Positions 7,976-17,066 of a stretch of 62,794 nt of DNA are shown here, piece after piece. The notes beneath the pieces were generated by a model, which saw nothing but the letters and a program-made list of their open reading frames with translations, was not told the DNA's origin and searched no databases. This DNA is from an uncultured Eisenbergiella sp. GTDB taxonomy: Bacteria; Bacillota; Clostridia; Lachnospirales; Lachnospiraceae. The stretch spans positions 1 to 62,794 of the forward strand of contig CAJUEL010000027.1 of the NCBI GenBank assembly GCA_910585455.1, in the 5' to 3' direction. Position 1 is the first letter of the stretch, and every line of letters begins with the position of its first letter. The position numbers and the translations under genes were made by a program.

Positions 7976-9775
7976 TTATCCCTGATAATTTTTTGCCTGC
8001 AATTTATACAGAGAAGCATATTCCCCATTTTGCTCCATGAGCGCACTGTGCGTTCCTCTTTCCTTTATTCTGCCGTTTTTCATATATAAAACGATATCCG
8101 CGTCCCGGACGGAGGACAGTCTGTGAGAAATGAAAAATACAATCCTTCCCCTGCTATATTCCCTTATTTTTTCAAACAGAGAATACTCCGCTATCGGATC
8201 CAGGGCGCTGCTGGGTTCATCGAATACCGCAATCGGGCTCTCCTTTGCAAATGCCCTCGCCGCCAGTATTTTCTGATTCTGCCCGCCTGAAAATACCACG
8301 CCCTCCTTTGAAAACTCCCGGGTGAGCACCGTCTTTTCCCGCATCGGCTGCCCATAAACCACATCCTCCATATCCGCCAGCAAAAGGGCGCGCCGTACCC
8401 GTTCCCTGTCCTTTTTCTCTCCTTCATGGCGTCCCATCAGAATATTTTCCTCTATGGTGTCCGCAAAAATCCTGCCGCCCTGAAAGGCGGTGGCAAACAG
8501 ATTCCGATAGGCCTTCACCTGATATTTGCGTATATCGATCCCGTTTACTAAAATTCTGCCCTCGTCCGGATCATAAAGCCGCATCAAAAGCTTCATCAGC
8601 GTGCTCTTCCCCGCGCCGTTATAGCCCGCCAGCGCCACATTCTGATTCCCTTCTATTTTGAAATGAATGTCCTTTAACACATATCCCTTTTCCCGATACC
8701 CGAAGGAAACATGCTCAAACTCCACGGACCGGATCGGAAGCGCAGGTATGATTCCGTCCTGATCCTCCCGGATCGCAGGCTCATATTCCAGAAAATTTCT
8801 GATCTGCTCCAGATACAATCCGTTTTTCACCACAGCCATCACCGAATCCGCAAATCCGATCAGCGTCCAGGTGTTATAATTCATCGCCGTCTGAATCACG
8901 GCCATCTGCGCAAAGGCCATCGTTCCGCTGACCAGCACGCGATAGCCGGCATAGAGCACCGCCCCCTCCTGCAGCAGGGTAAAGGTGAAATACTGAAACA
9001 GCCAGAAAAAGAGCATGTTCCATACAGAATACTTTCCAATCACCTTCTGGATCGCCGCGACCGCCCTGTCATACTGCTTTTTTAACAGCGAAAATACGTT
9101 CGTCATCCGGATTTCCTTCGCATACTCCCCCAGATGGATCGTGCGGTTCACATAATCCGCCATTCTCTGGAACGCGATATTTTCCTTTTCCATGCGGAAG
9201 ATTCTGCTGTTTAAAATTCCGTAAAAAACGAAATTTCCCAGAATCGGAAAAATGGTGAACAAAATCGCCAGCCGGTCAATCTGATATATGATAACCGTCG
9301 CCACGATCATTGCAACAAACCCCGCCACAATCTGGCAGATTCCCTGCAGCGTATCCGGCAGCTTTACATGCGCCTGGCTGACCGCCATCATATACTCGTT
9401 GTAAAATTCACTGTCCTCAAAGCAATGCATATCCACCTGACATGCCTTGTCATACAGCATCCCGTTGATCCCATCATACAGCTCTACATCCGTGACCGGT
9501 TTCAGATATGTTTCATATAGCTGGTTAAACGCTTCAAATAAAATCTCCAGCGCTATCACGCTCCAGACATACAGCATCATCCTCCCAAAGGACGTCCGCT
9601 TCATCGCCATATCCAGAATAAACCGGATCAGAACGCAGGAAATGATCAGCCAGTCCACTTCCCCGAAAAACCAGTACAAAAACTCCAGGATGACCCGCCT
9701 GGGGTTGATCTTCCAGCCGACTGCCAACGCAAACCGGCCAGAGGCCAGAAGCCTGTATAGAAAACGATCCTTCAT
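7976..9775 (-). CDS. ABC exporter half-transporter (permease-ATPase), first of a pair
   Basis: 599 residues with a membrane domain (helices around VDWLIISCVLIRFIL and IVAGFVAMIVATVI) and a C-terminal ATPase. Walker A is AGYNGAGKSTLMKLL and Walker B PIAVFDEPSSALDP; the signature is FSGGQNQKILAARAF, with Phe for the usual Leu at its first position. The H-loop is FFISHRLSSV. The start follows a GGGAGGAAG ribosome site. It is the first gene of a two-gene operon with the transporter at 6144-7958; a strong hairpin terminator lies upstream and separates it from the YdcF-like gene. Substrate unknown. Confidence 0.9.
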   Translation of the reverse strand: MKDRFLYRLLASGRFALAVGWKINPRRVILEFLYWFFGEVDWLIISCVLIRFILDMAMKRTSFGRMMLYVWSVIALEILFEAFNQLYETYLKPVTDVELYDGINGMLYDKACQVDMHCFEDSEFYNEYMMAVSQAHVKLPDTLQGICQIVAGFVAMIVATVIIYQIDRLAILFTIFPILGNFVFYGILNSRIFRMEKENIAFQRMADYVNRTIHLGEYAKEIRMTNVFSLLKKQYDRAVAAIQKVIGKYSVWNMLFFWLFQYFTFTLLQEGAVLYAGYRVLVSGTMAFAQMAVIQTAMNYNTWTLIGFADSVMAVVKNGLYLEQIRNFLEYEPAIREDQDGIIPALPIRSVEFEHVSFGYREKGYVLKDIHFKIEGNQNVALAGYNGAGKSTLMKLLMRLYDPDEGRILVNGIDIRKYQVKAYRNLFATAFQGGRIFADTIEENILMGRHEGEKKDRERVRRALLLADMEDVVYGQPMREKTVLTREFSKEGVVFSGGQNQKILAARAFAKESPIAVFDEPSSALDPIAEYSLFEKIREYSRGRIVFFISHRLSSVRDADIVLYMKNGRIKERGTHSALMEQNGEYASLYKLQAKNYQG

Positions 9776-9854
9776 GCCATCTTCCTCCCTTTCTGTAATC
9801 TTATGCCAGATTGAATATCCAAAACGACAGCAGTCGTTTCCTGTATCCTATCAC

Positions 9855-9900
9855 AAAAAAGCGGGCATCGGGACATCCTGTCCCTCAAACCCGCTTTTTT
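9855..9900. terminator. Bidirectional rho-independent terminator
   Basis: Arms AAAAAAGCGGG and CCCGCTTTTTT enclose a second small hairpin, GGGACATCCTGTCCC. With A- and T-runs on both sides it can stop transcription in either direction. It lies just downstream of the minus-strand YdcF-like gene and upstream of the ABC exporter operon. Confidence 0.85.
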
Positions 9901-9971
9901 TGTCCCTGAATTGTGATTGGTCATAAAATGGCCGGTAACAATTCCATTCCATCCTGTTTTAAAAAGCATTT

Positions 9972-10736
9972 CTATCCGATCAGCTTCATATTCCCGTATA
10001 TCCAGTCCTTCATCATGCCGAAAAACTCCCGCAGCATATTGTTGGGCAGAAAATAGATGCCAGACGTCGCTCCCAGCCCCTGCGCCTGCAAAAAGCCCTG
10101 GCTTTTGGCCAGCTGCACGCTCCGGTATACATGAAAATTGCTGGTGACAATTCCAACCTTATCTACAGAGCCCGGGATCAGCTTTCTGGAAAACTCCAGA
10201 TTCTGCTGCGTGTCCCGGGATTGATCCTCCATCAGAATCCGCCCAGGATCAATCCCCTTTGCGACCAGATACTCATACATTCCCCGCGCCTCGCTGACCG
10301 GCTCATTGCTTCCCTGCCCGCCGGAAACCACGCAGACCGTATCCGGATTCTCCATCAGGTATGCATACGCCCGGTCCAGCCGCCGTGCCAACGCCACGCT
10401 GGGACCGTTTTCCTTTATCTGCGCCCCCAGCACCACAAGATAGGGAAGGCCCGCCTCTCCATCACTTTGAAACCGGCTCAGAATCAACCCTTCTATGAAC
10501 AAAAACCAGAGGACGCCCGCCGCCAGCACCGCAGCGAGAGCAATCCGGACAGGTATAGGAAAGCGCCAAAAAATATCGTGCCCAATCCCATAACCAAGCC
10601 CCGCAAAGCACGCCGCGATCAGCAGCCATATGAGAAAAAACTTCGTTCCCGCCGCTTTCGTGAGCACCACACCGGCGCAATATATCAGACACAGCCCGGC
10701 GAGCAGATAACAAACCATCGACATTTTCTTTTTCAT
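9972..10736 (-). CDS. YdcF/SanA-like DUF218 membrane protein
   Basis: 254 residues from ATG 10736, preferred over a GTG at 10757 because AAGGGGGAG is correctly spaced. Three hydrophobic segments lead (MVCYLLAGLCLIYCAGVVL, FLIWLLIAACFAGLGYGI, ALAAVLAAGVLWFLFI). A DUF218 domain follows with its conserved signatures: LVVLGAQIKENGPS, VVSGGQGSNEPVSEA (the acidic Glu of the core), ILMEDQSRDTQQNLEFS and IVTSNFHVYRS. Members are linked to envelope maintenance and vancomycin tolerance (SanA) or SAM binding (YdcF); the exact reaction is not settled. Confidence 0.88.
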   Translation of the reverse strand: MKKKMSMVCYLLAGLCLIYCAGVVLTKAAGTKFFLIWLLIAACFAGLGYGIGHDIFWRFPIPVRIALAAVLAAGVLWFLFIEGLILSRFQSDGEAGLPYLVVLGAQIKENGPSVALARRLDRAYAYLMENPDTVCVVSGGQGSNEPVSEARGMYEYLVAKGIDPGRILMEDQSRDTQQNLEFSRKLIPGSVDKVGIVTSNFHVYRSVQLAKSQGFLQAQGLGATSGIYFLPNNMLREFFGMMKDWIYGNMKLIG

Positions 10737-10843
10737 CTCCGGCTCCCCCTTTTTCACATTGCCTGTTTATATTAGCACATTTTTCCGCGCAAAAGAGAGG
10801 ATTCATAAAACCTTAAAAAAATCTTATCCTTTTTCCGGCATAT

Positions 10844-11848
10844 TTATACCATCGTAATGTCATAATTAACTTTCCGGTAAAAAAGACGCTCCATTTCTTT
10901 CCGGTCCGCGATGTGCAGTCCCAGGATCCACATGAGCTTTGTGTAAACCGCCTCCAGCGTCATGTCATAGGTTTCCAGAAACGGCAGCTCGTCCTTTGCT
11001 GCTCTTCCCACCACATAGGTGTCCATGCTGCTGCCCTCATAGGTCACCTGTGTGGTCATAACCAACAGCTTTTCATGGGGCTGATATCGCTTCATTTCCG
11101 TCAGAAATGTTTCGCGCAGACAATCCGGCAGACCGCCCACGCCGAAGCCCTCCATGATGATACAATCATAGTCCCGCAGAATATGGGGAATGATCGCCGG
11201 GGACATGCCCGGTGCAAGCTTTAGCAAAAAAACGTTCCGGTCCATCCGGTCATAGAATTTCACCGCCTCCGGCTGTACATGCTCTTCTATATAATATAAA
11301 ACCATATCATTCTGAATCTTCCCGATCACCGGAAAATTGATGCTGGAAAAAGCGTTATAGCTAAAGGTGGAGGTCTTCTTTGCCCGGGTCCCCGCGATGA
11401 TTTTTCCGTCAAACACCACCCGCACATCCCGGCTTCTTACATCCAGCGCACAGCGGATGCTGTCATGCAGGTTTTTGCGCGCATCCGTGATCTCGGAAAG
11501 AATGGATTTCTGCGCGCCGGTGAGCACGATGGGCTTTGGGGAATTCTGGATCAGATAGGATAACGCAGCAGCAGTATACGCCAGCGTGTCCGTGCCGTGG
11601 CAGATCAGAAAAGCATCGTATTGATCATAGTTTTCCCGGATGAGCTGCGCCAGAAGCAGCCAGTGCTCTATGTCTATGTTGGTGGAATCCAGACTGCATA
11701 CGGCAAAGGGTATCAGCTCACAGACCGACTCAAACTCCTTCACATATTGTAAAAAGTCCTCGGAGGACAGCACCGGCGCAAGCCCTCTGCCGCTGTCACC
11801 GGAGGCGATTGTGCCGCCTGTGGTCAGCAATAAAATCCTTTTCCTCAT
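10844..11848 (-). CDS. ansA: L-asparaginase (type I/II fold)
   Basis: Hydrolyses L-asparagine to aspartate and ammonia. The ATG at 11848 is chosen because it directly precedes the N-terminal signature KRILLLTTGGTIAS; an upstream in-frame extension is not homologous-looking. The first catalytic Thr lies in TTGGTIAS and the second in CHGTDTLAYTAAAL, followed by KPIVLTGAQ. The length of 334 residues fits the cytosolic enzymes, and no signal peptide is present. Palindrome copy 3 lies between this gene and the upstream dut gene, so it may have its own promoter. The gene symbol is by family, not by proven orthology. Confidence 0.92.
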   Translation of the reverse strand: MRKRILLLTTGGTIASGDSGRGLAPVLSSEDFLQYVKEFESVCELIPFAVCSLDSTNIDIEHWLLLAQLIRENYDQYDAFLICHGTDTLAYTAAALSYLIQNSPKPIVLTGAQKSILSEITDARKNLHDSIRCALDVRSRDVRVVFDGKIIAGTRAKKTSTFSYNAFSSINFPVIGKIQNDMVLYYIEEHVQPEAVKFYDRMDRNVFLLKLAPGMSPAIIPHILRDYDCIIMEGFGVGGLPDCLRETFLTEMKRYQPHEKLLVMTTQVTYEGSSMDTYVVGRAAKDELPFLETYDMTLEAVYTKLMWILGLHIADRKEMERLFYRKVNYDITMV

Positions 11849-11936
11849 TTCCAAAAATTCCTCTCCATTCCAGAACGTTTCATGACGGGAAGGTATGAAT
11901 TTATGCAAGCAAATTCAACACCTGCTGTCAAAGCCC

Positions 11937-11966
11937 GTAACAGTTCAGACAGGTCTGAACTGTTAC
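11937..11966. repeat. Dispersed 30-bp palindrome, copy 3
   Basis: Perfect 14-bp arms, GTAACAGTTCAGAC and its complement, around AG. It starts 11 bp after the dut stop codon in the direction of transcription, in the gap before the asparaginase gene. Confidence 0.9.
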
Positions 11967-11977
11967 CAAAGCTTCAC

Positions 11978-12499
11978 TTATTCCCCGGCGCCGGTCGTAC
12001 TCCCGAAGCCGCCATTTCTTGCGCCATCCGCGCTGTCCTCCCAGGTAATACCAAAGGGCAGAAAAATCCCCTGCATAAATCCTTCTCCCGCGTTCACAGA
12101 CAGCACCCTTTCCTCATTGGAATCGTTGGTCAGCTTCGCCATAATATGCCCTTCATTGTCCGAATCATAATAATCGCTGTCGATGATTCCCACCGTATTG
12201 TTCAGCTGCAGCCTGTACTTGAATCCCTGCCCGCTGCGGGGAAAATTGCACAGCACCCAGCCCTCCTCCATGTATGCCCGGATTCCCGTGGGAATTTTGA
12301 TCGTCTCGCCGGGCTTTAACGTAAACGCAATCGGAGAAAAATAATCATATCCCGCGCTTCCGACGGTCGCCCGCCGGGGCAGGCGGATCGCCTCATAAAT
12401 ATTCCCGATCCGTTCCTTTTCCCCATCCGGAAAGGCATCCCGAAAATCCTTCTCAAACTGCGCCAGACTCACCTTTTCAAATCTTGCTATCCTTCGCAT
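11978..12499 (-). CDS. dut: dUTP diphosphatase (dUTPase)
   Basis: 173 residues carrying the five dUTPase motifs in order: AGYDYFSP (I), PRSGQG (II), NTVGIIDSDYYDSDNEGHI (III, with the catalytic Asp and uracil-binding loop), GEGFMQGIFLPFG (IV) and the Phe-containing C-terminal arm RNGGFGSTTG (V). It converts dUTP to dUMP, keeping uracil out of DNA and feeding thymidylate synthesis. It overlaps the end of nrdG by 13 bp and is the third gene of a ribonucleotide reductase operon, a functionally sensible grouping. The N-terminal 35 residues are an extension over the shortest family members. Confidence 0.9.
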   Translation of the reverse strand: MRRIARFEKVSLAQFEKDFRDAFPDGEKERIGNIYEAIRLPRRATVGSAGYDYFSPIAFTLKPGETIKIPTGIRAYMEEGWVLCNFPRSGQGFKYRLQLNNTVGIIDSDYYDSDNEGHIMAKLTNDSNEERVLSVNAGEGFMQGIFLPFGITWEDSADGARNGGFGSTTGAGE

Positions 12500-13047
12500 G
12501 CCATTTGTCCTCTGTCTGTTAAGCTTCCCTCTTTTTCATCCGCATAATCTCCACAGTGCAGCACCGGAATGCGCGGATCCTTTTGCATAAGCGTCGCGGG
12601 CACATCGACGACCCGCTGATTTTTACTGCCCTTCCATAAAAGCTTCGCGTCCTTTTGCTCTATGTGAAATTCCCCGTCCACGCACACGTCCACATACCGC
12701 ATGACGGGAAGCTGATAAATATCCTCCCAGTCAGAACCGGTGTAAAGCCAGATCGTCTTGTCCGGAAAGGCCTCCCGCACCTGTTCTGCCAGCTTCCGCA
12801 CACCGAAAGCATTCGCCGGATGCAGGGGATCTCCGCCGGAAAAGGTCAGGCCGGAAATGTAGCTTTTTTGCAGCTGCGCAAACAGCTCTTCCTTTGCCGC
12901 CTCATCAAAATGCAGCCCGCCCTCCGGATCCCAGGTGATCGGATTATGACATTCCTTACAGCAATGGTCGCAGCCGGCAAGCCACAGCACCACCCGCAGC
13001 CCATCGCCGTTTAACATGTCATCCTTTGTGATATTATGATACCGCAT
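12487..13047 (-). CDS. nrdG: Anaerobic ribonucleotide reductase activating protein
   Basis: A radical SAM activase of 186 residues. The cluster motif CX3CX2C is seen in GCDHCCKECHNP (about residues 26-33), followed by LTFSGGDPLHP, the SAM-binding GGE-type motif with Asp. It generates the glycyl radical on NrdD. Its ATG shares one base with the nrdD stop codon (TAATG), so translation is coupled. The C terminus is slightly longer than usual and overlaps dut by 13 bp. Confidence 0.95.
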   Translation of the reverse strand: MRYHNITKDDMLNGDGLRVVLWLAGCDHCCKECHNPITWDPEGGLHFDEAAKEELFAQLQKSYISGLTFSGGDPLHPANAFGVRKLAEQVREAFPDKTIWLYTGSDWEDIYQLPVMRYVDVCVDGEFHIEQKDAKLLWKGSKNQRVVDVPATLMQKDPRIPVLHCGDYADEKEGSLTDRGQMACEG

Positions 13048-15236
13048 TACATCGATTTCCTTTCCGCAATTTCCGCCATTTTGGCATCGTTTAAGCGGGT
13101 GTCCCCGTGAACCCTGGAATAGGACAGATAACCGTTCATCCGATCAATTTTGGTCAGATTGCGGCTGCCGCACACGGGACAGACGTCCATTTCCAGCTCC
13201 TGATGCCCGCAGTCATCGCAGTAAGCGAGGGAAAGATTGACGCCCTCATAATAGCCCAGCTCCATCGCCCGGCGGATCAGCGTCCTGACCGCGTCCAGAT
13301 TATAGTCGATGGGATATTTGACATACTGGATTTTGCCGCCGTTGCAAAGATCCCAGAAACGCCCTTCCAAATCCTGCTTCTCGATGGGCGTGATGTCCTC
13401 CGTCACATGGCAGTGGAAGGAATTGCTCACATATTCCCTGTCCGAAACGCCCTCCACAATGCCGTATTTGCGCCGAAACTGCTTGATCTGCAGCCCGCAG
13501 AGATTTTCCGCGGGGGTGCCGTAAATCGCATACAGATTGCCGTCCTCTTCCTTATACTGTGCAATTTTCGCATTGATGTGCTCCATCACCTCGATCGCGA
13601 ACTGGCCGTCCTGCGCGAGGGATTTCCCGTTGTAAAGCATCTGCAGCTCATGCAGCGCGGTGATACCGAAGGAAGCCGTCGCGGATTTCAAAAGCGGCTT
13701 GATCTTATCCCGCAGCTTCAAATGCCCGCCCAGGAAACCGCCCTCACAGTATGCGAGCGGATTGGTGGATGCGCGCATTTCTCCCAGATAAGCGTAGGTG
13801 CGGATATGAAGCTGCCGGATCAGCTCCAGATAATAGTCCAGCACTTCATAAAAATCCCGGCTTTCATGGCGCGCCTTCGCCAGAATCATGGGCAGATGCA
13901 GCGAAACCGCGCCGATGTTGAAGCGTCCCACAAATACCGGCTTGTCCTCTTCATCCGCCGGATGCATGCCGCCCCGTTCATACCAGGGGGATAAAAATGC
14001 CCGACAGCCCATGGGGGAAACGATTCTGCCGTATTTTTTATACATGCTCGCCACATAGCCTTTTCCGGTCAGGGAAAGCCAGTCCGGATACATGGTCTTT
14101 GCGCTGCAGCGCACGCCCTCCTCAAACACGTCCTCCAGGGGCTTTCCCGGTCCGTGCAGATTTTCATCATATAAAAATACAATCTTGGGGAAAAGCACGG
14201 GCTTTTTGCATTCCGCCTTGCCCTGTCCCTTCCTTCTCACCCGGAGCATGCTGACGGTCGCCAGCTTCGCAAACCGCCCCGTTCCGGTGCCCGCCGTCAC
14301 CGTGATGAAGGGATAATCCCCCCGGCTGGACGCCACCGTATTGAATTTATATTCCCAGCCCTGGAACCCCTGCTCCATCTCCCGGACCACATCCTGATAA
14401 GCGACCTCTTCGGCCTTTTCCTGCCCGATTCCGAGAGAAACATATTTGTCCACGTTGCGGGTATAGGATTTGACCGCATAGGGCTCCAGAATCAGATCCA
14501 CACTTGGCACCGTAAAGCCGCCGTACTGCTGGCTCGCCGCGCTCAGCACAATATCCCCGATCACGTCGAAGGCGACATCCAGGCTCTTGGGCTCATTGTA
14601 CCAGATGTTTCCCATCTCAAAGCCGCCCCGCAGCACATGCTCCACGTCGAACAGACAGCAGTTCATCGTATCCCGCCGCGCCGACATGTCATGAATATAA
14701 ATATAACCGTCCCTGCACGCCTGAATTTCTTCCGTGGTCATGAAAAATTTCTGATACAGCTCCTTGTTGAGCTGATTGAAAATCAGGCTCCTCTTGGTGG
14801 ATACCAGCGCCGAATCCGTGTTGGAATTTTCCTTGTCCCCGATGTACATGATGGACTGGCTCTTTTTATAAACATCGTCCAGCATGCGCACAAAATCCTG
14901 CTTATAATTGCGGTAGTCCCGGTAGCTCTTCGCCACGATGGGCTTGACCTGCTCCAGCGCGCTCTCCACCACATTGTGCATCAGGGAAATCGGCACCTCG
15001 CTGCAGCCCATCTCATCGATCTTGTCCACCACATGCTGACAGATGCGGCGCTTTTCCTCGTCCGTAAAACGGGTCAGCGCGCGGTAGGCGCTCTTTCCCA
15101 CCGCTTCTACCACCTTCTGGACGTTAAACTCCTCCCGGCTGCCGTCCTTTTTCACGACCTTCACAGGAAGCTTCGTCCGGTATTCCTGCCCATAATCCTT
15201 CTCTTCCCCTTTCAAAAGTTCCTCTGCCATTTCCAT
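13047..15236 (-). CDS. nrdD: Anaerobic (class III) ribonucleoside-triphosphate reductase
   Basis: 729 residues. An ATP-cone allosteric domain opens the protein (KVVKKDGSREEFNVQKVVEAV, with KSAYRAL), followed by the large barrel domain. The C terminus has a four-Cys zinc site (CDDCGHQ and CPVCGSRN) and then the glycyl-radical loop with Gly in RMNGYLSYSRVHGDTRLND. It reduces NTPs to dNTPs without oxygen, marking a strict or facultative anaerobe. It is first in the operon nrdD-nrdG-dut. The start at 15236 is preceded by GGGGAGAGAG. Confidence 0.96.
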   Translation of the reverse strand: MEMAEELLKGEEKDYGQEYRTKLPVKVVKKDGSREEFNVQKVVEAVGKSAYRALTRFTDEEKRRICQHVVDKIDEMGCSEVPISLMHNVVESALEQVKPIVAKSYRDYRNYKQDFVRMLDDVYKKSQSIMYIGDKENSNTDSALVSTKRSLIFNQLNKELYQKFFMTTEEIQACRDGYIYIHDMSARRDTMNCCLFDVEHVLRGGFEMGNIWYNEPKSLDVAFDVIGDIVLSAASQQYGGFTVPSVDLILEPYAVKSYTRNVDKYVSLGIGQEKAEEVAYQDVVREMEQGFQGWEYKFNTVASSRGDYPFITVTAGTGTGRFAKLATVSMLRVRRKGQGKAECKKPVLFPKIVFLYDENLHGPGKPLEDVFEEGVRCSAKTMYPDWLSLTGKGYVASMYKKYGRIVSPMGCRAFLSPWYERGGMHPADEEDKPVFVGRFNIGAVSLHLPMILAKARHESRDFYEVLDYYLELIRQLHIRTYAYLGEMRASTNPLAYCEGGFLGGHLKLRDKIKPLLKSATASFGITALHELQMLYNGKSLAQDGQFAIEVMEHINAKIAQYKEEDGNLYAIYGTPAENLCGLQIKQFRRKYGIVEGVSDREYVSNSFHCHVTEDITPIEKQDLEGRFWDLCNGGKIQYVKYPIDYNLDAVRTLIRRAMELGYYEGVNLSLAYCDDCGHQELEMDVCPVCGSRNLTKIDRMNGYLSYSRVHGDTRLNDAKMAEIAERKSM

Positions 15237-15298
15237 TTCTTCTCTCTCCCCTTTTCCGCCTGATAAAAATAAAAAGTTATATTTTCATATGAAAAGAA

Positions 15299-15322
15299 AG
15301 CGGGTTTATTATCGAATCCGCT
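15299..15322 (-). terminator. Terminator of the WYL regulator gene
   Basis: On the minus strand AGCGG-A-TT pairs with AA-C-CCGCT and is followed by TTCTTTTC. It overlaps the WYL stop codon and lies just before nrdD. Confidence 0.5.
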
Positions 15323-16340
15323 ATTGAAGCCTGCCTGAGGTATCCGCTTCTTTTTCATATTCTTCCAGTATTTTTCCCAGATGATCCCGATATGCTTCCA
15401 CAACCTCCCCGGGTCCGACAATCCGCACGCTGTTGCCGAGACCGGAAAGCCAGCCAAAAAACTGACCGGAAAGCGCTACCTGCACCCGCACCGCAAAATG
15501 CGCCTCATCCACCGGGCGCATCCGGGTCTCTTTCCCGAACCGGTCCATGACCACGCCAGCCAGCCCATTTTGAAAAACGAGCCTGACCTCTGCGGTCTGC
15601 CCGCCGTACATGCCGAAGGTCCGGTTGGCATATGCCGCCAGATCGAAATTCGCAAAGGCTTCATCCCCCTGCCGCTTTTCTTTCAGCAGCTGAATATCCT
15701 GCATCTTATCCACCCGGTAATGCTTGATGATGCCTGCCGCGCCATCAAAGCCGATCATATAATAATTTTCATCGCTCCATAAAAGCGCCAAGGGGCTTAT
15801 CCGGTATAGCTTACCGTCTCCCTTCGGATGCAGCTGACCGTCCAGTCCCCATTCCATATAAAGAAAAGAAATCCGCACCTGCTCCTGCAGAGCGCGGTGA
15901 ATCGCATCCACATTATAATAAATATTTTCCCGTTCCGTTTTGATCCTGCCCGCCACATAGACCTGACGCTGCAGCTGCTGTGCCTCCGACCTGCTGGCGA
16001 ACTTTTCCAGCTTGCCGATCAGCTCCCGGGACTTTTTGACCGTCATGAATTTGGATGCCTGCACCGCATCCACCAAAAGCTTTAGCTCCGGCAGCTCAAA
16101 CTCCCTGCTTCCCAGATAATAACCGCCGTTTGTGCGCGACTTCACGAAAACGATATCGTAACCAAACTGGCGCAGCTGCTCAATATCATCATAAACCGCT
16201 TTTCGTTCCGCGCCGACACCATAATAATGCAGGCGCTCCGAAAGCGCCGACGCCCCCATCAGATGCTCCTCGTCCGTTTCCTCTGTCAGAATCTTGAGCA
16301 AATACAGAAGCTTTAATTTCTGACTTTTTTCCTTCGCCAT
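15321..16340 (-). CDS. WYL-domain transcriptional regulator
   Basis: 339 residues: an N-terminal winged helix-turn-helix (SERLHYYGVGAERKAVYDDIEQLRQFGYDI), a middle WYL domain (ISPLALLWSDENYYMIGFDG, where W-S-D-E-N-Y-Y is the ligand-binding core) and a WCX-like C-terminal domain. WYL proteins sense ligands, sometimes nucleic acids, and often control stress or defence genes. The gene lies upstream of nrdD on the same strand, with a probable terminator between, so a role in the reductase operon is possible but not shown. AAAGGAGAAT precedes the start. Confidence 0.9.
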   Translation of the reverse strand: MAKEKSQKLKLLYLLKILTEETDEEHLMGASALSERLHYYGVGAERKAVYDDIEQLRQFGYDIVFVKSRTNGGYYLGSREFELPELKLLVDAVQASKFMTVKKSRELIGKLEKFASRSEAQQLQRQVYVAGRIKTERENIYYNVDAIHRALQEQVRISFLYMEWGLDGQLHPKGDGKLYRISPLALLWSDENYYMIGFDGAAGIIKHYRVDKMQDIQLLKEKRQGDEAFANFDLAAYANRTFGMYGGQTAEVRLVFQNGLAGVVMDRFGKETRMRPVDEAHFAVRVQVALSGQFFGWLSGLGNSVRIVGPGEVVEAYRDHLGKILEEYEKEADTSGRLQ

Positions 16341-16520
16341 ATTCTCCTTTATAACCAGTCAACACCGGTCATTCCCGCCCTGTAGGCAGACCCCTATGGG
16401 CAGACCGGCAGCGGAAATCATCTGTCATTCCCGCTGCCGGCACATTCTTTTTTATGCGGTTTACCACCCATGTGCAAACCGCTGCAATTCCATCCTGCAC
16501 ACAGGCTGCTCTGCCGTCGC

Positions 16521-16700
16521 TTATGCGCCAGTTGTTGCCTGTCCGTCTGCAGAATCCCCGGATGCCGCTGTGAGCGCATCCTTCGCATCCTTGTTCCTGC
16601 GCATTGTGATACCGAGCTTCACAGCTACACACACCACCGCCACGCAGATGATAAACAACAGAAGATACGAAATAAATGAATTTAAAAACGGTACTATCAT
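16521..16700 (-). CDS. Small single-span membrane protein
   Basis: 59 residues from ATG 16700, preceded by AAAGGACG. A single hydrophobic stretch (FLNSFISYLLLFIICVAVV, about residues 5-23, continuing) is followed by a basic patch MRRNKDAKD and an Ala/Gly/Ser-rich tail. The positive-inside rule would place the tail in the cytoplasm. No function is recognised; the neighbouring genes are transcribed separately. Confidence 0.6.
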   Translation of the reverse strand: MIVPFLNSFISYLLLFIICVAVVCVAVKLGITMRRNKDAKDALTAASGDSADGQATTGA

Positions 16701-17066
16701 GCTTTCACGTCCTTTCTTTCCTGTCAATCATACCATTTTCCGTCCCTTTTCGCAAGCCCTCACATACAAAAGTTAATTCTTTGAAAACAATTTCGCCGCT
16801 TTCTCCCCGACCCGTGGAAAGCAACACGATTCATTGGGGAAGGGCAACAATTTTTATGATTTTTTACGATTTTGGTAACATTTTTGTCACAATTTCCTGA
16901 TAGACTGATAGACAAATACAGGAAGAGACAAAATTGTGTCGATCATGACGGCGCCCCTTGGCCGCAGCATTCGTCATCTATTTACCGAATGTAACAGCGA
17001 CGATGCAGTTTTGCCAGTTCCCCCCAAAGAGAAGGCTCCGCGTTGCGGAGCCTTCCGCAATTTTAT
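16701..17066. other. Intergenic stretch upstream of the small membrane protein
   Basis: No gene is supported here. Short frames on the plus strand lack ribosome sites. The only clear element is the terminator at 17031-17055. A T-rich tract around 16845-16900 could hold the promoter of the small membrane protein, but no convincing -35/-10 pair was identified. Confidence 0.5.
17031..17055 (-). terminator. Terminator of the glycerol-3-phosphate oxidation cluster
   Basis: GAAGGCTCCGC and GCGGAGCCTTC form an 11-bp stem with a 3-nt loop, 12 bp after the DUF1667 stop codon. On the minus strand it is followed by TCTTT. Confidence 0.75.
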
